Source: Mycobacterium sp. 852002-10029_SCH5224772
Lineage (GTDB): Bacteria; Actinomycetota; Actinomycetes; Mycobacteriales; Mycobacteriaceae
Direction of reading: 5' to 3'
Assembly (NCBI RefSeq): GCF_001667315.1
Contig: NZ_LZHT01000003.1
Location: 62,001-126,000 of the forward strand
DNA length: 64,000 nt
Shown here one piece after another: positions 44,223-55,080 of the stretch (positions are counted from its first letter, which is position 1; each line of letters opens with the position of its first letter). The position numbers were made by a program, and so were the translations under genes. The notes beneath the pieces are model-generated. The model made no database searches, had not been told where the DNA came from, and saw only the letters and a program-made list of their open reading frames with translations.

Positions 44223-47200
44223 GTGAGCACTCGCGCCGATCCCGGGCCACCCGGCCCCGCCGACCCGCTGGGCCGGTTCAGCGCTATCACCCGCGAGTGG
44301 TTCACCGGTACCTTCGCCGCGCCGACCACCGCGCAGGCCGACGCCTGGAACGCCATCGCCGATGGCCATAACACCCTGGTGATCGCCCCGACCGGGTCCG
44401 GCAAGACGCTGGCGGCGTTCCTGTGGGCCTTGGACAGCCTGGCCGGCTCCGCAATCCGCCCGCCCGGCACCCGCGTGCTCTACGTGTCCCCGCTCAAGGC
44501 GCTGGCCGTCGACGTCGAGCGCAACCTGCGCACACCCCTGGCCGGGCTCACCCGCATCGCCGAACGCCGGGGCCTGGCGCCGCCGGACATCAGCGTGGGC
44601 GTGCGCTCCGGGGACACCCCGCCCGCCGCCCGTCGCCAACTCATCAACCGGCCCCCCGACGTGCTGATCACCACGCCCGAGTCGCTGTTCTTGATGCTCA
44701 CCTCCGCCGCCCGCGAGACCCTGGCCGGGGTGCAGACGGTGATCGTCGACGAGATCCACGCCATCGCGGCCGGCAAGCGCGGCGCGCACCTGGCGGTGTC
44801 GCTGGAGCGCCTCGATGCGCTGCGGGAGGACAGACCCGCCCAGCGCATCGGGCTCTCGGCGACGGTGCGACCGCCCGAGGAGCTGGCCCGGTTCCTGTCC
44901 GGCGGAGCCCCGACAACGATCGTGGCGCCGCCGTCGGCCAAGACGGTCGAGCTCACCGTGGCGGTGCCGGTGCCCGACATGGCCAACCCGGCGAACAACA
45001 CCATCTGGCCCGACGTCGAGAACCGCCTGGTCGACTTGATCGAGGCGCACAACTCGACCATCGTGTTCGCCAATTCGCGGCGGCTGGCCGAGCGACTTAC
45101 CGCCCGCCTCAACGAGATTCACGCCGAACGCAGCGGGGTCGAACTGTCCACGGACGCCAATCCGAAGGTGGCAGGCGGCGCGCCGGCCCACATCATGGGC
45201 TCGGGCCAGACCTACGGCGCCGACGCGCTACTGGCACGCGCCCACCACGGTTCGGTCAGCAAAGAACAACGCGCCCTGGTCGAAGAGGACCTCAAACGCG
45301 GGCTGCTCAAGGCGGTCGTGGCCACCTCCAGCCTGGAGTTGGGCATCGACATGGGTGCGGTCGACCTGGTGATCCAGGTGGAGGCGCCGCCGTCGGTGGC
45401 CAGCGGCCTGCAACGCATCGGCCGGGCCGGACATCAGGTCGGCGAGGTCTCGCGGGGGGTGCTGTTCCCCAAGCACCGCACCGACCTGATCAGCTGCGCG
45501 GTCAGCGTGCAGCGCATGCTGGCGGGCCAGATCGAAACGATGCGGGTGCCCGCCAATCCGCTCGACATCCTGGCGCAGCAGACCGTGGCCGCCGCCGCGC
45601 TGGAGCCGCTGGACGCCGACCGGTGGTTCGACACGGTGCGCCGGGCCGCCCCGTTCGCGACGTTGCCGCGCAGCGTGTACGAGGCCACCCTGGACCTGTT
45701 GAGCGGCAAGTACCCGTCCACCGATTTCGCCGAGCTGCGGCCGCGGTTGGTCTACGACCGCGACACCGGGACGCTGACTGCGCGCCCCGGCGCGCAGCGG
45801 CTGGCCGTGACCTCCGGCGGGGCCATCCCCGACCGCGGGCTGTTCACCGTGTACCTGGCCTCCGAAGCCGAAAAACCTTCGCGGGTAGGCGAACTCGAAG
45901 AGGAGATGGTCTACGAGTCACGGCCCGGTGATGTCATCTCGCTGGGCGCCACCAGCTGGCGGATCACCGAGATCACCCACGACCGGGTACTGGTGATCCC
46001 CGCGCCGGGGCAGCCGGCCCGGTTGCCTTTCTGGCGGGGCGACGGTGTAGGCCGCCCGGCCGAGCTGGGTGCCGCGCTCGGCGCGTTCACCGGTGAGCTG
46101 GCCGGACTGACCCGGGTGGCGTTCGAGTCACGCTGCGCCGCACTGGGTTTCGATGCCTACGCCACCGACAACCTGGCGCGGCTACTCGACGAGCAGCGGA
46201 CCGCCGCCGGGGTGGTGCCCACCGACACCACGCTGCTGGTCGAGCGGTTCCGTGACGAACTCGGGGACTGGCGGGTGATCCTGCACTCGCCCTACGGGCT
46301 GCCGGTCAACGGGCCGCTAGCGCTGGCGGTGGGCCGGCGGCTGCGGGAACGCTACGGCATCGACGAGAAACCCACCGCCTCCGACGACGGCGTCGTGGTG
46401 CGGTTGCCCGACACTGTGTCTGATTTAGCGTCGGACACGGGGATTGAATCCCCGCCCGGCGCAGACCTTTTCGTCTTCGATGCCGACGAGATCGACCCGA
46501 TCGTCACCGCGGAGGTGGGCGGCTCGGCGCTGTTCGCGTCGCGGTTCCGCGAGTGCGCGGCCCGCGCCCTGTTGTTGCCGCGCCGGCACCCCGGCCGCCG
46601 CTCGCCGCTGTGGCAGCAGCGCCAGCGCGCGGCCCAGCTACTGGAGGTGGCCCGCAAGTACCCCGACTTCCCCGTGGTGCTGGAGACCATCCGCGAATGC
46701 CTGCAGGACGTCTACGACGTGCCCGCCCTGGTGGCGCTGATGACCGGCATCGCCCAGCGCAGGGTGCGGGTCCTCGAAGTCGAGACCGCGCGGCCCTCAC
46801 CGTTCGCCACCTCACTGTTGTTCGGCTACGTCGGCGCGTTCATGTACGAAGGCGACAGCCCGCTGGCCGAGCGCCGGGCCGCCGCGCTCTCGCTGGACAG
46901 CACGCTGCTCGCCGAGCTGCTGGGCCGCGTCGAGCTGCGCGATCTGCTCGATCCCGAGGTCATCGCCGCCACAGGCCGCCAGCTGCAGCACCTCTCGGCC
47001 GAACGGGCCGCGCGCGACGCCGAAGGCGTCGCGGACCTGCTGCGGCTGCTGGGCCCGCTGACCGAGGACGAGGTGGCCGCCCGCGCGGGCGGCGCCGACG
47101 TGGGCGGCTGGCTGGAGGGCTTGCGCGCGGCCCGCCGCGCGCTGACGGTGTCGTTCGCCGGCCGCAGCTGGTGGGTGGCCATCGAGGACATCGGGCGGCT

Positions 47201-48839
47201 GCGCGACGGGATCGGCATCCCAGTCCCGCTGGGCGTGCCGGCCGCCTTCACCGAGGAGGTGGCCGACCCGCTGGGCGAATTGCTGGGCCGCTACGCGCGC
47301 ACCCGCACCCCGTTCAGCACGGCCGACGCCGCCGCCCGGTTCGGCCTGGGGCTGCGGGTGACGGCCGATGTCCTGGGCCGGCTGGCCGGTGACGGCCGGC
47401 TGGTGCGCGGCGACTTCGTCGCGGCCGACATCACGGCGGCATCCGCCGGTGTCGCGGGGGCCGAGCAGTGGTGCGACGCCGACGTGTTGCGCATCCTGCG
47501 TCGGCGGTCGCTGGCGGCGCTGCGGGCCCAGGTCGAGCCGGTCAGTACCGCCGCGTACGGGCGATTCCTGCCGGCCTGGCATCACGTGGGGGCCGAATCC
47601 TCACGCGCCCCGGGCCTTTCCGGACTGGACGGGCTGATGTCGGTGATCGATCAGCTGGCCGGTGTGCGGATGCCCGCGTCGGCGATCGAGCCGCTGGTGC
47701 TGGGGCCGCGGGTCCGCGACTACTCCCCCGCGCTGCTCGACGAACTGCTCGCGACCGGCGAGGTCACCTGGTCGGGTGCCGGGTCGATCTCGAGTAGCGA
47801 CGGCTGGATCGCGTTGCACGCCGGCGAATCCGCGCCTCTGACACTGGCCGGGCCCGCCGACATCGACCTGGGCGACGCGCACCGCGCCATCCTGGACACG
47901 CTGGCCGGGGGAGGCGCCTACTTCTTCCGTCAACTCGCGCAGAGCGGGTTCGCCGACGCCGCGCTCAAAGCCGCTCTGTGGGAACTGATCTGGGCGGGCT
48001 GGATCACCGGCGACACGTTCGCCCCGGTGCGCGCCGTCCTCGGCGGCGCCGGCGGCGCCCGCAAGCGCGCGCGACCCTCCGCCCCGGCGCACCGGTCGCA
48101 GCGCCCGCCGCGGCTGAGCCGGTACAGCGTCGCGCATGCGCAGGCCCGGCCCGCCGATCCGACCGTGGCCGGCCGATGGTCGATCCTGCCCGCCCCCGAG
48201 CCGGATTCGACGCTGCGCGCCCACTACCAGGCGGAACTGTTGTTGGCCCGCCACGGCGTACTCACCCGGGGCGCGGTGACCGCCGAGGGCGTCCCCGGCG
48301 GGTTCGCCACCCTGTACAAGGTGCTGAGCACCTTTGAGGACGCGGGCCGGGCCCAGCGCGGCTACTTCATCGAGTCGCTGGGCGGGGCGCAGTTCGCCGT
48401 CGCGTCGACGGTCGATCGGCTGCGCGCCTTCAGCGAGGGGGTCGACCCGGAACGGCCGGAGTACCGCGCGGTCGCGCTGGCCGCCGCGGACCCGGCCAAT
48501 CCGTACGGCGCGACGCTGCCCTGGCCCGCCGCCAGCGGCGAGGGCGCCCGCCCGGGCCGCAAGGCGGGCGCGCTCGTCGTCCTGGTCGACGGGGAGCTGG
48601 CCTGGTTCTCAGAGCGCGGCGGACGCTCACTGCTGACGTTCACCGACGATCCCGCGGCCCATCAGGCGGCGGCGACGGCGCTGGCCGACCTGGTGGCCTC
48701 CCACCGGGTCGCGGGGATGCTGGTGGAACGCATCGACGGGGCGCCGGCCCTCGCGCCCCGCGCGGACACACCCGGTCCCCTCAGCGCGCTCGCCGAAGCC
48801 GGATTCCACACGACGCCACGCGGAATGCGGCTGCGTTGA
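44223..48839 (+). CDS. lhr: Large helicase-related protein Lhr
   Basis: 1538 aa from GTG with GGAAAGG upstream. Superfamily 2 3'-5' DNA helicase for repair. Residues about 30-450 hold the RecA-like core: [14 protein letters not shown] (Walker A), VDEIHA (DEIH-type motif II), [18 protein letters not shown] and [13 protein letters not shown] (motif VI). A winged-helix and Lhr-specific segment follows (about 450-860), and a long C-terminal domain fills the rest. M. tuberculosis Rv3296 is about 1513 aa. The nei2 glycosylase gene begins one base after the stop, so a repair operon is likely. Confidence 0.95.
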   Translation: MSTRADPGPPGPADPLGRFSAITREWFTGTFAAPTTAQADAWNAIADGHNTLVIAPTGSGKTLAAFLWALDSLAGSAIRPPGTRVLYVSPLKALAVDVERNLRTPLAGLTRIAERRGLAPPDISVGVRSGDTPPAARRQLINRPPDVLITTPESLFLMLTSAARETLAGVQTVIVDEIHAIAAGKRGAHLAVSLERLDALREDRPAQRIGLSATVRPPEELARFLSGGAPTTIVAPPSAKTVELTVAVPVPDMANPANNTIWPDVENRLVDLIEAHNSTIVFANSRRLAERLTARLNEIHAERSGVELSTDANPKVAGGAPAHIMGSGQTYGADALLARAHHGSVSKEQRALVEEDLKRGLLKAVVATSSLELGIDMGAVDLVIQVEAPPSVASGLQRIGRAGHQVGEVSRGVLFPKHRTDLISCAVSVQRMLAGQIETMRVPANPLDILAQQTVAAAALEPLDADRWFDTVRRAAPFATLPRSVYEATLDLLSGKYPSTDFAELRPRLVYDRDTGTLTARPGAQRLAVTSGGAIPDRGLFTVYLASEAEKPSRVGELEEEMVYESRPGDVISLGATSWRITEITHDRVLVIPAPGQPARLPFWRGDGVGRPAELGAALGAFTGELAGLTRVAFESRCAALGFDAYATDNLARLLDEQRTAAGVVPTDTTLLVERFRDELGDWRVILHSPYGLPVNGPLALAVGRRLRERYGIDEKPTASDDGVVVRLPDTVSDLASDTGIESPPGADLFVFDADEIDPIVTAEVGGSALFASRFRECAARALLLPRRHPGRRSPLWQQRQRAAQLLEVARKYPDFPVVLETIRECLQDVYDVPALVALMTGIAQRRVRVLEVETARPSPFATSLLFGYVGAFMYEGDSPLAERRAAALSLDSTLLAELLGRVELRDLLDPEVIAATGRQLQHLSAERAARDAEGVADLLRLLGPLTEDEVAARAGGADVGGWLEGLRAARRALTVSFAGRSWWVAIEDIGRLRDGIGIPVPLGVPAAFTEEVADPLGELLGRYARTRTPFSTADAAARFGLGLRVTADVLGRLAGDGRLVRGDFVAADITAASAGVAGAEQWCDADVLRILRRRSLAALRAQVEPVSTAAYGRFLPAWHHVGAESSRAPGLSGLDGLMSVIDQLAGVRMPASAIEPLVLGPRVRDYSPALLDELLATGEVTWSGAGSISSSDGWIALHAGESAPLTLAGPADIDLGDAHRAILDTLAGGGAYFFRQLAQSGFADAALKAALWELIWAGWITGDTFAPVRAVLGGAGGARKRARPSAPAHRSQRPPRLSRYSVAHAQARPADPTVAGRWSILPAPEPDSTLRAHYQAELLLARHGVLTRGAVTAEGVPGGFATLYKVLSTFEDAGRAQRGYFIESLGGAQFAVASTVDRLRAFSEGVDPERPEYRAVALAAADPANPYGATLPWPAASGEGARPGRKAGALVVLVDGELAWFSERGGRSLLTFTDDPAAHQAAATALADLVASHRVAGMLVERIDGAPALAPRADTPGPLSALAEAGFHTTPRGMRLR

Positions 48840-48840
48840 G

Positions 48841-49596
48841 ATGCCCGAAGGTGACACCGTCTGGCACACCGCCGCCGTGCTGCGCGAGCACCTGCTCGGC
48901 GAGACACTGACCCGCTGCGACGTTCGGGTGCCGCGGTTCGCCACCGTCGACCTCACCGGGCAGGTGGTCGACGAGGTCGTCAGCCGCGGCAAGCATCTGT
49001 TCATCCGGGTGGGGAAGGCCAGCATTCACTCGCACCTGAAGATGGAGGGCAGCTGGCGGGTCAGCGAGCACCCGGTACGGGTGGACCACCGGGCGCGCAT
49101 CGTCTTGGAGACCAACACCGCCCGGGCGGTCGGCGTCGACCTGGGAGTGCTGGAGATCCTGGATCGTGACCGGGACGGCGACGCCGTCGCGCATTTGGGA
49201 CCCGATCTGCTGGGCGCGGATTGGGACCCCGCACGTGCCGCCGCCAACCTTGCGGGCGTCCCGGACAGGCCGATCGCCGAGGCGCTTCTGGACCAGCGGG
49301 TGCTGGCCGGGATCGGCAACGTCTATTGCAACGAGCTGTGTTTCGTCAGCGGGCATCTGCCCACCGCGCCGGTGAGCGACATCGCGGATCCGCACCGCTT
49401 GGTCGTCCGCGCCCGGGACATGCTCTGGCTCAATCGTTTCCGCTGGAACCGGTGCACCACCGGCGACACCCGCAGCGGGCGCCAGCTCTGGGTCTACGGT
49501 CGGGCCGGGCGGGGGTGCCGTCGTTGCGGCACTCCGATCGAGGTCGACGACTCCGGGCAGCGGGTCACCTATTGGTGCCCGTCGTGTCAGCGCTAG
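48841..49596 (+). CDS. nei2: Endonuclease VIII-type DNA glycosylase/AP lyase Nei2
   Basis: 251 aa. Fpg/Nei family: [11 protein letters not shown] gives the catalytic Pro2 and Glu3; [16 protein letters not shown] is the H2TH region; the C-terminal zinc finger is [30 protein letters not shown] with four Cys. Removes oxidised pyrimidines. Starts one base after lhr and converges on lpqC with a 4-bp overlap. Orthologue of Rv3297. Confidence 0.94.
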   Translation: MPEGDTVWHTAAVLREHLLGETLTRCDVRVPRFATVDLTGQVVDEVVSRGKHLFIRVGKASIHSHLKMEGSWRVSEHPVRVDHRARIVLETNTARAVGVDLGVLEILDRDRDGDAVAHLGPDLLGADWDPARAAANLAGVPDRPIAEALLDQRVLAGIGNVYCNELCFVSGHLPTAPVSDIADPHRLVVRARDMLWLNRFRWNRCTTGDTRSGRQLWVYGRAGRGCRRCGTPIEVDDSGQRVTYWCPSCQR

Positions 49597-50510
49597 TCCC
49601 GTGCGTGCGCGAGGAAAAACTGGGCGATGGCTTCCGACCCGTCAAGCGCGTGCGTGGTAGGTCCGATGACGGCCGCGGGCAGGTATTGCTTGCCGCCCGG
49701 CCAGGTGTGCCCGCCCTTGTCGACCTTGTAGAAGACCACCTCGGTGGGCGCCGAACACGCCGCGGAGACAAACCGGCGGACGACGGTGCCGTCCCGGACA
49801 TCGGGCAGCACCTCCATCGACGGATCGCCGGCGCATCCGTCCACCGAGCGCCACTTCGCCACCATGGCATCCGCCGAGATCGAATGGCTGAGCCCGCCGC
49901 GACCGCGCACCGCCCCACCCTTGAACGGCACCAGCGGGTCGGCGGTGCCGTGGGCTTCCCACACCGACACCGGCCGCGACGGGTTGCAGGCCACGCCCAC
50001 GCCCAGGGTGCCGGCCACCGGCGCCGCCGCGGCGAAGACGTCGGCCCGGTCGCAGGCCAGCCGGTTGGACATGAAGCCGCCGTTGGACATCCCGGTGACG
50101 AAAACGTGGCCGGGGGCGACGTTGTAGTCGTTTTGCAGCTTGCCGACCAGCCCGACGAGGAAGGCCACGTCGTCGATGCGGCGGCGATCGGCGGGCGACG
50201 CCCCGCGCCCGTCGGCCCAGCTCTTGTCGTAGCCGTCGGGGTAGACCACCAGCAGGTCGTGGGCGTCAGCAACGGAGTTGAAACCCGTCAGCGCGCGCTG
50301 CGCGATCCCGGTTCCACCGCCGCCGTGCAAACTGAGCACCAGACCGACGGGGTCGCCCGCCGGGACGTGCAACATGTAGGTTCGGTCCATGCCGCCGCTT
50401 CGGAACGTACCGGGCACGTCTCGGGCGCTTGCCGCCGACACGTGCCGCACGCCGCAGCCGGCCACACATATCGCCACCACAGCGAGCCACAGCCATCGGG
50501 TGTACGGCAT
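49593..50510 (-). CDS. lpqC: Lipoprotein esterase LpqC (PHB-depolymerase/feruloyl-esterase family)
   Basis: 305 aa. Signal peptide with lipobox VAGC ([13 protein letters not shown]). Alpha/beta hydrolase: [12 protein letters not shown] oxyanion region, nucleophile [10 protein letters not shown] and a late GGHTWPGG His. Similar lipoproteins act on ester bonds of polymers or xenobiotics at the cell surface; the natural substrate is unknown. Orthologue of Rv3298c. The 3' end overlaps nei2 by 4 bp. Confidence 0.9.
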   Translation of the reverse strand: MPYTRWLWLAVVAICVAGCGVRHVSAASARDVPGTFRSGGMDRTYMLHVPAGDPVGLVLSLHGGGGTGIAQRALTGFNSVADAHDLLVVYPDGYDKSWADGRGASPADRRRIDDVAFLVGLVGKLQNDYNVAPGHVFVTGMSNGGFMSNRLACDRADVFAAAAPVAGTLGVGVACNPSRPVSVWEAHGTADPLVPFKGGAVRGRGGLSHSISADAMVAKWRSVDGCAGDPSMEVLPDVRDGTVVRRFVSAACSAPTEVVFYKVDKGGHTWPGGKQYLPAAVIGPTTHALDGSEAIAQFFLAHARD

Positions 50511-50701
50511 GTCGTCAGGTCACCGACGACACAGCGTCGAGGACATGTGGGTAACGCGCCGGCGAAGACAGAGCAAACGTTGGTGTGGCACGGACCGCAT
50601 TATCGGCGATCCCCCATCGGGTGGCGCTGCGGCGTGCGAGCATTCCAACTAGCCCCGCCTTCAGCAAGCTTCGGCACTTCTGTTCCACGGGAGTATCACA
50701 A

Positions 50702-51061
50702 ATGACGAGCACCCAGATTCGCAAGCCCAGCCGGGCGCGTTCGCTCTTGGCTATCGGCGTCGTGCCGGTGGCCGGGCTACTCGGCACCATCGCCACATCG
50801 GCAACCGCGCACGCCACCTCGGCCGATGATGCGTTCCTCGCCGCGCTGAAAGCCAAGGGGATCAACTACGAGTCGCCCGACGCCGCGGTCAACTCCGGTC
50901 ACACCGTGTGCCACGAACTCGATTCGGGTCAGACGCCGGAACAGGTCGCCAACAACGTGCTGTCCAGCAGTTCGCTGGACAGCTATCACGCCGGTTACTT
51001 CGTCGGCGTCAGCATCAAGGCGTACTGCCCGAAGTACGCGACGGCGGCATCTGGGTCCTGA
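50702..51061 (+). CDS. Secreted DUF732 protein
   Basis: 119 aa from ATG at 50702 (the open frame from 50585 has no signal-like start). Signal peptide LLAIGVVPVAGLLGTIATSATAHA. The mature domain, DDAFLAALKAKGINYESPDAAVNSGHTVCHELDSGQTPEQV and AYCPKY, is DUF732 with two Cys probably forming a disulfide. Function unknown; mycobacteria carry many paralogues. The 191-bp gap before it, divergent from lpqC, shows no clear promoter to me. Confidence 0.85.
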   Translation: MTSTQIRKPSRARSLLAIGVVPVAGLLGTIATSATAHATSADDAFLAALKAKGINYESPDAAVNSGHTVCHELDSGQTPEQVANNVLSSSSLDSYHAGYFVGVSIKAYCPKYATAASGS

Positions 51062-51146
51062 AATTTACAGCCGGTTGACAGACTGGTGACGGATTCGCGG
51101 CTAAAGTTGGAACATCCGAAACTAATGTGACAAGCACAAGGCCAAA

Positions 51147-51365
51147 ATGATTCCGAAACTTTTGGTCGGTGTTGCGGGTGTTGCCATCGTTCTTGGCGCT
51201 TCCGGCTGGACCGCAGCATCGGCCAGCACCGACCCTAATCCCTTCAGTCATCTCAGCTGCGCCTGCACGGAGTCAGCTCCGCCAGGCAGCCCGGCCCTGC
51301 GGGACAAAATCAATCAGGGCATCCAGCACGGACTTTCCGCCTCATCACCCCCCGTCACGGAGTGA
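51147..51365 (+). CDS. Small secreted mycobacterial protein with CAC motif
   Basis: 72 aa. Signal peptide LLVGVAGVAIVLGASGWTAASA, mature part STDPNPFSHLSCACTE then RDKINQGIQHGL. A short secreted protein type I recognise from mycobacteria but cannot assign a function to; the Cys-Ala-Cys could bind metal or form a disulfide. Preceded by AAGG seven bases upstream. It follows the DUF732 gene by 85 bp in the same direction. The 211 bp after it, to the PPE gene, hold nothing I can support. Confidence 0.65.
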   Translation: MIPKLLVGVAGVAIVLGASGWTAASASTDPNPFSHLSCACTESAPPGSPALRDKINQGIQHGLSASSPPVTE

Positions 51366-51576
51366 CCGCGCCGCCGCCGACAGCCAATCGCGACGGTTGA
51401 ACACTGCCGACCCCGCCACCTTCAGAACGAGTATCGCGCTGGTGGCGGCCGCGCATCCGGGCGCCGTATCGAAGCCCGGGTGGGGAATGTTCTGCCCGTA
51501 AAGGCCACGATCGCGGTCGGTCGATGCCCTCCGAAACGCGGTGGTGCTGAATCGAACTGACCGCGTCGCGATCTTC

Positions 51577-52728
51577 TCAGCCCGCCGACGGCGGCCGGTG
51601 CATCACCGTGCCCGGAAGCTCCGCGCCGTACTCGATGTCGTCGTAGTCGCGGCCGTTACGCCGACGCCCGCCGCTCGAACTCCGGCCCGGGCGCATTGGG
51701 GCCATTGGAAGCATCGGCGGCTGCGCGCCGCCCGGGGGAAGGGCGGACACCGCCGAGGCGAGTTGCACCGGCGCTTGCGAAGTCCCCAGCATTCCCACCG
51801 TCGCGGGCGGCATGGTCAGGTGGCCCAGCGAAATTCCGATACCCAGCGCCCCCCGGGGCGCCAACGACGATCCCGCGGCACCGACCGCGCTGACGAGTCG
51901 CGTCTCCGCCGACGCCAGCGCGGCGGCGCCGTCGGCCAAACCCGGGGCGATGTCGGCGCCCAGCGACCGGAACGCGTTGGCGGTGGCCAATTGTGCCCAC
52001 ACACCGAGGATGTTGACGGGTACCCCGCCGGCGATAAATTGGTTTCCCCAGGTGCTCCAATACCCGAACCAACCGTCGTTGGGGTCGAAAGCGTCTGCGG
52101 CGGTGGCCCCTTGACCGACCACCGAATCCGCGGCCAGGATTTGCGCCCCGGAATTGCTCGTGGTCGTCGCGTGCACCATAGCGGCCTGTGTCGGCACCGC
52201 CGAGGGGTTGGCCACCTGGGGTGGCGGTGAGAACTGGGGCAGTTTGACGGCGCCCGCCGAGGTCGCGGCGTAGCGATACATGGCGGCCGAGTTGTTCACC
52301 CACATGGTGTGGTACTCGGCTTCGGTTTCGGCGATGGCCGGGTAGTTGATCCCGAAGAAGTTGGTGGCCAACAACATCGCCAGGCGCGCCCGGTTGGCGG
52401 CGACCAGCGAGGGATGAACCACCGTCCAGTGGGTCCATTCGAATGCGGCGGCGACGACTTCCACCGACGCGGCGGTCTGCTGGCACTGCTGCGCGGTGAG
52501 ACGCAGCCAGGCGAGATAGGGCTCCAGCGCCTGGGCCATCGCCATCGACGACGGACCGTGCCACGTCGTGGACAGCCACGACAGCTCCGCGGTATAGCTG
52601 CTGGCCGATTGCTCCAGCTCCGCGCTCAATTCCTGCCAGAAGCCCGCGGCTTCGATCAATGACCAAGCGCCGGGTCCGGAGTGGATCAGCGCCGAGATGA
52701 TCTCGGGCGGCAGTATCCCAAAATCCAT
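51577..52728 (-). CDS. PPE family protein, first of a tandem pair
   Basis: 383 aa. Begins MDFGILPPEIISALIHSGPG, the canonical PPE start; the PPE domain (about residues 1-175) contains WHGPSSMAMAQALEPYLAWL, the WxG-type turn that pairs with PE partners. C-terminal region has WFGYWSTWGNQFIAGGVPVNILGVWAQLA and GISLGHLTMPPATVG, a degenerate SVP-like block, then a basic tail. PPE proteins are exported by ESX (type VII) systems and sit at or beyond the cell envelope. No PE or ESX gene is in the window. Paralogue of the next gene. Confidence 0.88.
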   Translation of the reverse strand: MDFGILPPEIISALIHSGPGAWSLIEAAGFWQELSAELEQSASSYTAELSWLSTTWHGPSSMAMAQALEPYLAWLRLTAQQCQQTAASVEVVAAAFEWTHWTVVHPSLVAANRARLAMLLATNFFGINYPAIAETEAEYHTMWVNNSAAMYRYAATSAGAVKLPQFSPPPQVANPSAVPTQAAMVHATTTSNSGAQILAADSVVGQGATAADAFDPNDGWFGYWSTWGNQFIAGGVPVNILGVWAQLATANAFRSLGADIAPGLADGAAALASAETRLVSAVGAAGSSLAPRGALGIGISLGHLTMPPATVGMLGTSQAPVQLASAVSALPPGGAQPPMLPMAPMRPGRSSSGGRRRNGRDYDDIEYGAELPGTVMHRPPSAG

Positions 52729-52864
52729 GAACTTTTACCTTGGGGAAGAAGAAGTGGGTGGGGCGAACGCCGCGCGTCGGCGCTGGTGCTGGTCGCCTTG
52801 GACAGACCCGACAGACCCGGTGGATGCGAGCGGCGCCCGTAGGCGTGCGGCGCCAACGTCAATG

Positions 52865-54001
52865 TCATCCGGCCGACGGATTTCGAGGCATCACTTTGCC
52901 TTTGACCTCCCGGCCAACGGCGGCGTCCTCGTACTTTTGCTGCTTACGTTTTCGCCAGCCGGTGCCCGCCGAGGCGCTCGGCGGCGGCACCATCATCGGC
53001 ATCATGGGGAATCCTGTTTCCGCGGCGGGCAGCGGGGACGCCGCGGACGCGAGTTGCACCCCGGTTTGCGTGCCCGGCAGCAGCCCCACCACGGCGGGGG
53101 GCGCGGTCAACTTGCCCAGCGAAACGCCGACACCCAACGCCCCCGTCGGCGCCGACGCTCCCGCGCCGATGCCCTTGATCGCGTTGGCCAGCGTGGCCGA
53201 GGACAATCCCAGGCCCTCCGAGAGGCCCGAGCCGATGTCGCCGCCGACGGACGCGACCCCTTGGGCGGTCGCCAACTGCGCCCACACGCCGAGCATGTTG
53301 ACGGGGAAGCCGGACGAGATCTCCTGGTTTCCCCAGGTGCTGAGCCAGCCGAACCAGCCGCTGTTGGGATCGAACCCGCCAACGCCGTTGAGGGCGTCTT
53401 CTAGGTTCGACCCACCCGAGTCCGCGGCGTCTGCTTCAGCCTTCATCACCGCGGCCTCTTGGTTGGCCGTCCCGTCCGGAGTGGTGTCGGGAACCGGCGA
53501 AGTGAACCGGGACAGCTGCCCCGTCGCCTGCGACGTCGTCGCCTGATAGCGGGTCATCGCCGCGGCGTTGTTCGCCCACATGGTCTGGTATTCGGTTTCG
53601 GTCTCGGCGATCGCCGCCGTGTTGGTCCCGAACCGGTTGGCGGCAAGCAGCTGCCGCAGGCGCGTCCGGTTGGCGCTGACAACCGAGGGATGAACCACGG
53701 TGGACCGGGTGGCGCTGAACGCCGCGGCCGCGGCCTCCGCCGAGCTGGCCATCTGGGCGGACTGCAGCGCGGTCTCGCGCAGCCACATTAGATAGGGCTG
53801 GATGGACTGCAGCATCGCCATCGCGGACGGGCCGTCCCAGGACTCGATGAGCGACGACAACGTGGAGGCATAGGTGGAGACCGAATTCTCCAGTTCGACG
53901 GCCAGGCGCTGCCAGGCGCCGGCGGCCTCGATCAGCGAGCCCGCTCCGGGCCCGGTGTGGATGAGTGTCGAGGTGACCTCGGGGGGTGCCAGTAGATCCA
54001 T
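52865..54001 (-). CDS. PPE family protein, second of a tandem pair
   Basis: 378 aa from ATG at 54001 (GTG 54004 is adjacent). MDLLAPPEVTSTLIHTGPGAGSLIEAAGAWQ starts the PPE domain, with WDGPSAMAMLQSIQPYLMWL as the WxG-type turn. C-terminal GVSLGKLTAPPAVVG, a Pro/Met-rich stretch and the tail GKVMPRNPSAG are shared with the neighbouring PPE gene, so the two arose by tandem duplication. Spacing is 136 bp, enough for separate expression of the downstream copy. Confidence 0.88.
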   Translation of the reverse strand: MDLLAPPEVTSTLIHTGPGAGSLIEAAGAWQRLAVELENSVSTYASTLSSLIESWDGPSAMAMLQSIQPYLMWLRETALQSAQMASSAEAAAAAFSATRSTVVHPSVVSANRTRLRQLLAANRFGTNTAAIAETETEYQTMWANNAAAMTRYQATTSQATGQLSRFTSPVPDTTPDGTANQEAAVMKAEADAADSGGSNLEDALNGVGGFDPNSGWFGWLSTWGNQEISSGFPVNMLGVWAQLATAQGVASVGGDIGSGLSEGLGLSSATLANAIKGIGAGASAPTGALGVGVSLGKLTAPPAVVGLLPGTQTGVQLASAASPLPAAETGFPMMPMMVPPPSASAGTGWRKRKQQKYEDAAVGREVKGKVMPRNPSAG

Positions 54002-54162
54002 CACATCTCACAATGCCCACGCTGAGAACGCCTCAGCAAATTTCCGTTAACCAGGCCGCGAAAACGCCCCAAACTCTCTGCATCGATGCCTGCTACCTGC
54101 GGTCGGTACCTCCCAGTTCGACTGCGGGCCGCTAGGACACCCTATACCCCCAGCAACGCGCT

Positions 54163-54218
54163 CCTCTCCCATTTAATTGACCAGGGAACTTCGGCCCGCC
54201 CCTCAATGGGAGAGGGGC
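54163..54218. terminator. Overlapping hairpins between the PPE and MBL genes
   Basis: A compact 7-bp perfect stem GCCCCTC/GAGGGGC with a 7-base loop spans 54198-54218, ending 6 bp from the MBL stop. Its right half also pairs with CCTCTCCCATT at 54163-54173 (11-bp perfect inverted repeat with AATGGGAGAGG at 54205-54215). Position suits a terminator for the MBL gene; no T-run follows on the minus strand. The rest of the 223-bp gap (54002-54224) shows no gene. Confidence 0.45.
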
Positions 54219-54224
54219 CTTCTA

Positions 54225-55031
54225 TCAGACGGTGACCGAGGCGCCGCGGTTCACCGTGACGATCCGGTCGCCCAGCCCGCGGCGTTGCATTTCCCGGGTG
54301 AAGTCGGCCAGGGGCGATGCAAACACCGCGTAGTCATCGAAGTGCACCGGGATGGTCTTCGGCAGCCTCAGCATCGCGACGAGTTCGGCCCCCTGGCGAC
54401 CGTCCATGGTTACGGTCAGCCCGAACGGAAGCCGCCGGCCGGCCGGCAGCCGCGTGCCGCCGAGGTGCAGCATGCCCACGTCGATCGACTCGAACCGCGC
54501 CGGGATCTGTTTCAGCTCCTCGATCAGCAGGGTGTCCCCGGAGATGTAGAGCCGGCGCCGCGGCGAGCCGTCGGCCGCGGCGACCTCGAGCATGGTGCCC
54601 ATCACCGGCGGAAGCAGGCGCTGGCTCCACCCTGGCGCGTGGCGCCCGGGCAGCGATGTGAGGGTCAAGGTGGTGTCGCCCTTGGCGATCGTGTGCTGTT
54701 GCCAGGTCCGCAGGCCGTGTGCGTGCGCGAAGCCGCGGCGGTGCAGCCGGGTGGCGGCGTGCGGGGTGGTGACGACGGGAAGGCCGTGGTCGAGGCCCTT
54801 TTGCGAGACCCTGTCCCAGTGATCGCCGTGCAGGTGGGAGAGCACGATCGCGTCAATCGGAGGAAGTTCGTCGATGCTTAACGCCGGCTCTTCGAGCCGC
54901 TTGGACACCAGCCCGTGGCCGAGGTAGGCGCGTTGGCCCCGGTGCAGGAAATTCGGGTCGGTCAGCAGCGTCACCCCGCCAACGGAGATCAGCGTGGTGG
55001 CGTTGCCGACGAACGTGACGGTGATGTCCAT
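54225..55031 (-). CDS. Metallo-beta-lactamase-fold hydrolase (UlaG/YtnP-like)
   Basis: 268 aa. Begins MDITVTFVGNATTLISVGGVTLLTDPNF, typical of UlaG-like MBL proteins; VLSHLHGDHWD is the HxHxDH metal site, and LPGRHAPG, LYISGDTL and PVHFDDY supply further metal ligands. Probably cleaves a phosphodiester or lactone; the substrate is not known. In the position where I recall the sulfatase gene atsB in M. tuberculosis. Confidence 0.82.
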   Translation of the reverse strand: MDITVTFVGNATTLISVGGVTLLTDPNFLHRGQRAYLGHGLVSKRLEEPALSIDELPPIDAIVLSHLHGDHWDRVSQKGLDHGLPVVTTPHAATRLHRRGFAHAHGLRTWQQHTIAKGDTTLTLTSLPGRHAPGWSQRLLPPVMGTMLEVAAADGSPRRRLYISGDTLLIEELKQIPARFESIDVGMLHLGGTRLPAGRRLPFGLTVTMDGRQGAELVAMLRLPKTIPVHFDDYAVFASPLADFTREMQRRGLGDRIVTVNRGASVTV

Positions 55032-55080
55032 ATGCGCGGGCTACCCGATCCGGGGGCGTCCATGCCGGACGGTTCCCGGC

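Noticed and set aside
51366..51576. Possible small gene after the CAC-motif protein
   Set aside because: Open frames here start inside the previous gene or have shadow composition, with no ribosome site.
54144..54149. GGGTAT-like -10 on the minus strand before the PPE gene
   Set aside because: No GTTT or GGTT element at 15-17 bp spacing, so not a SigF promoter.
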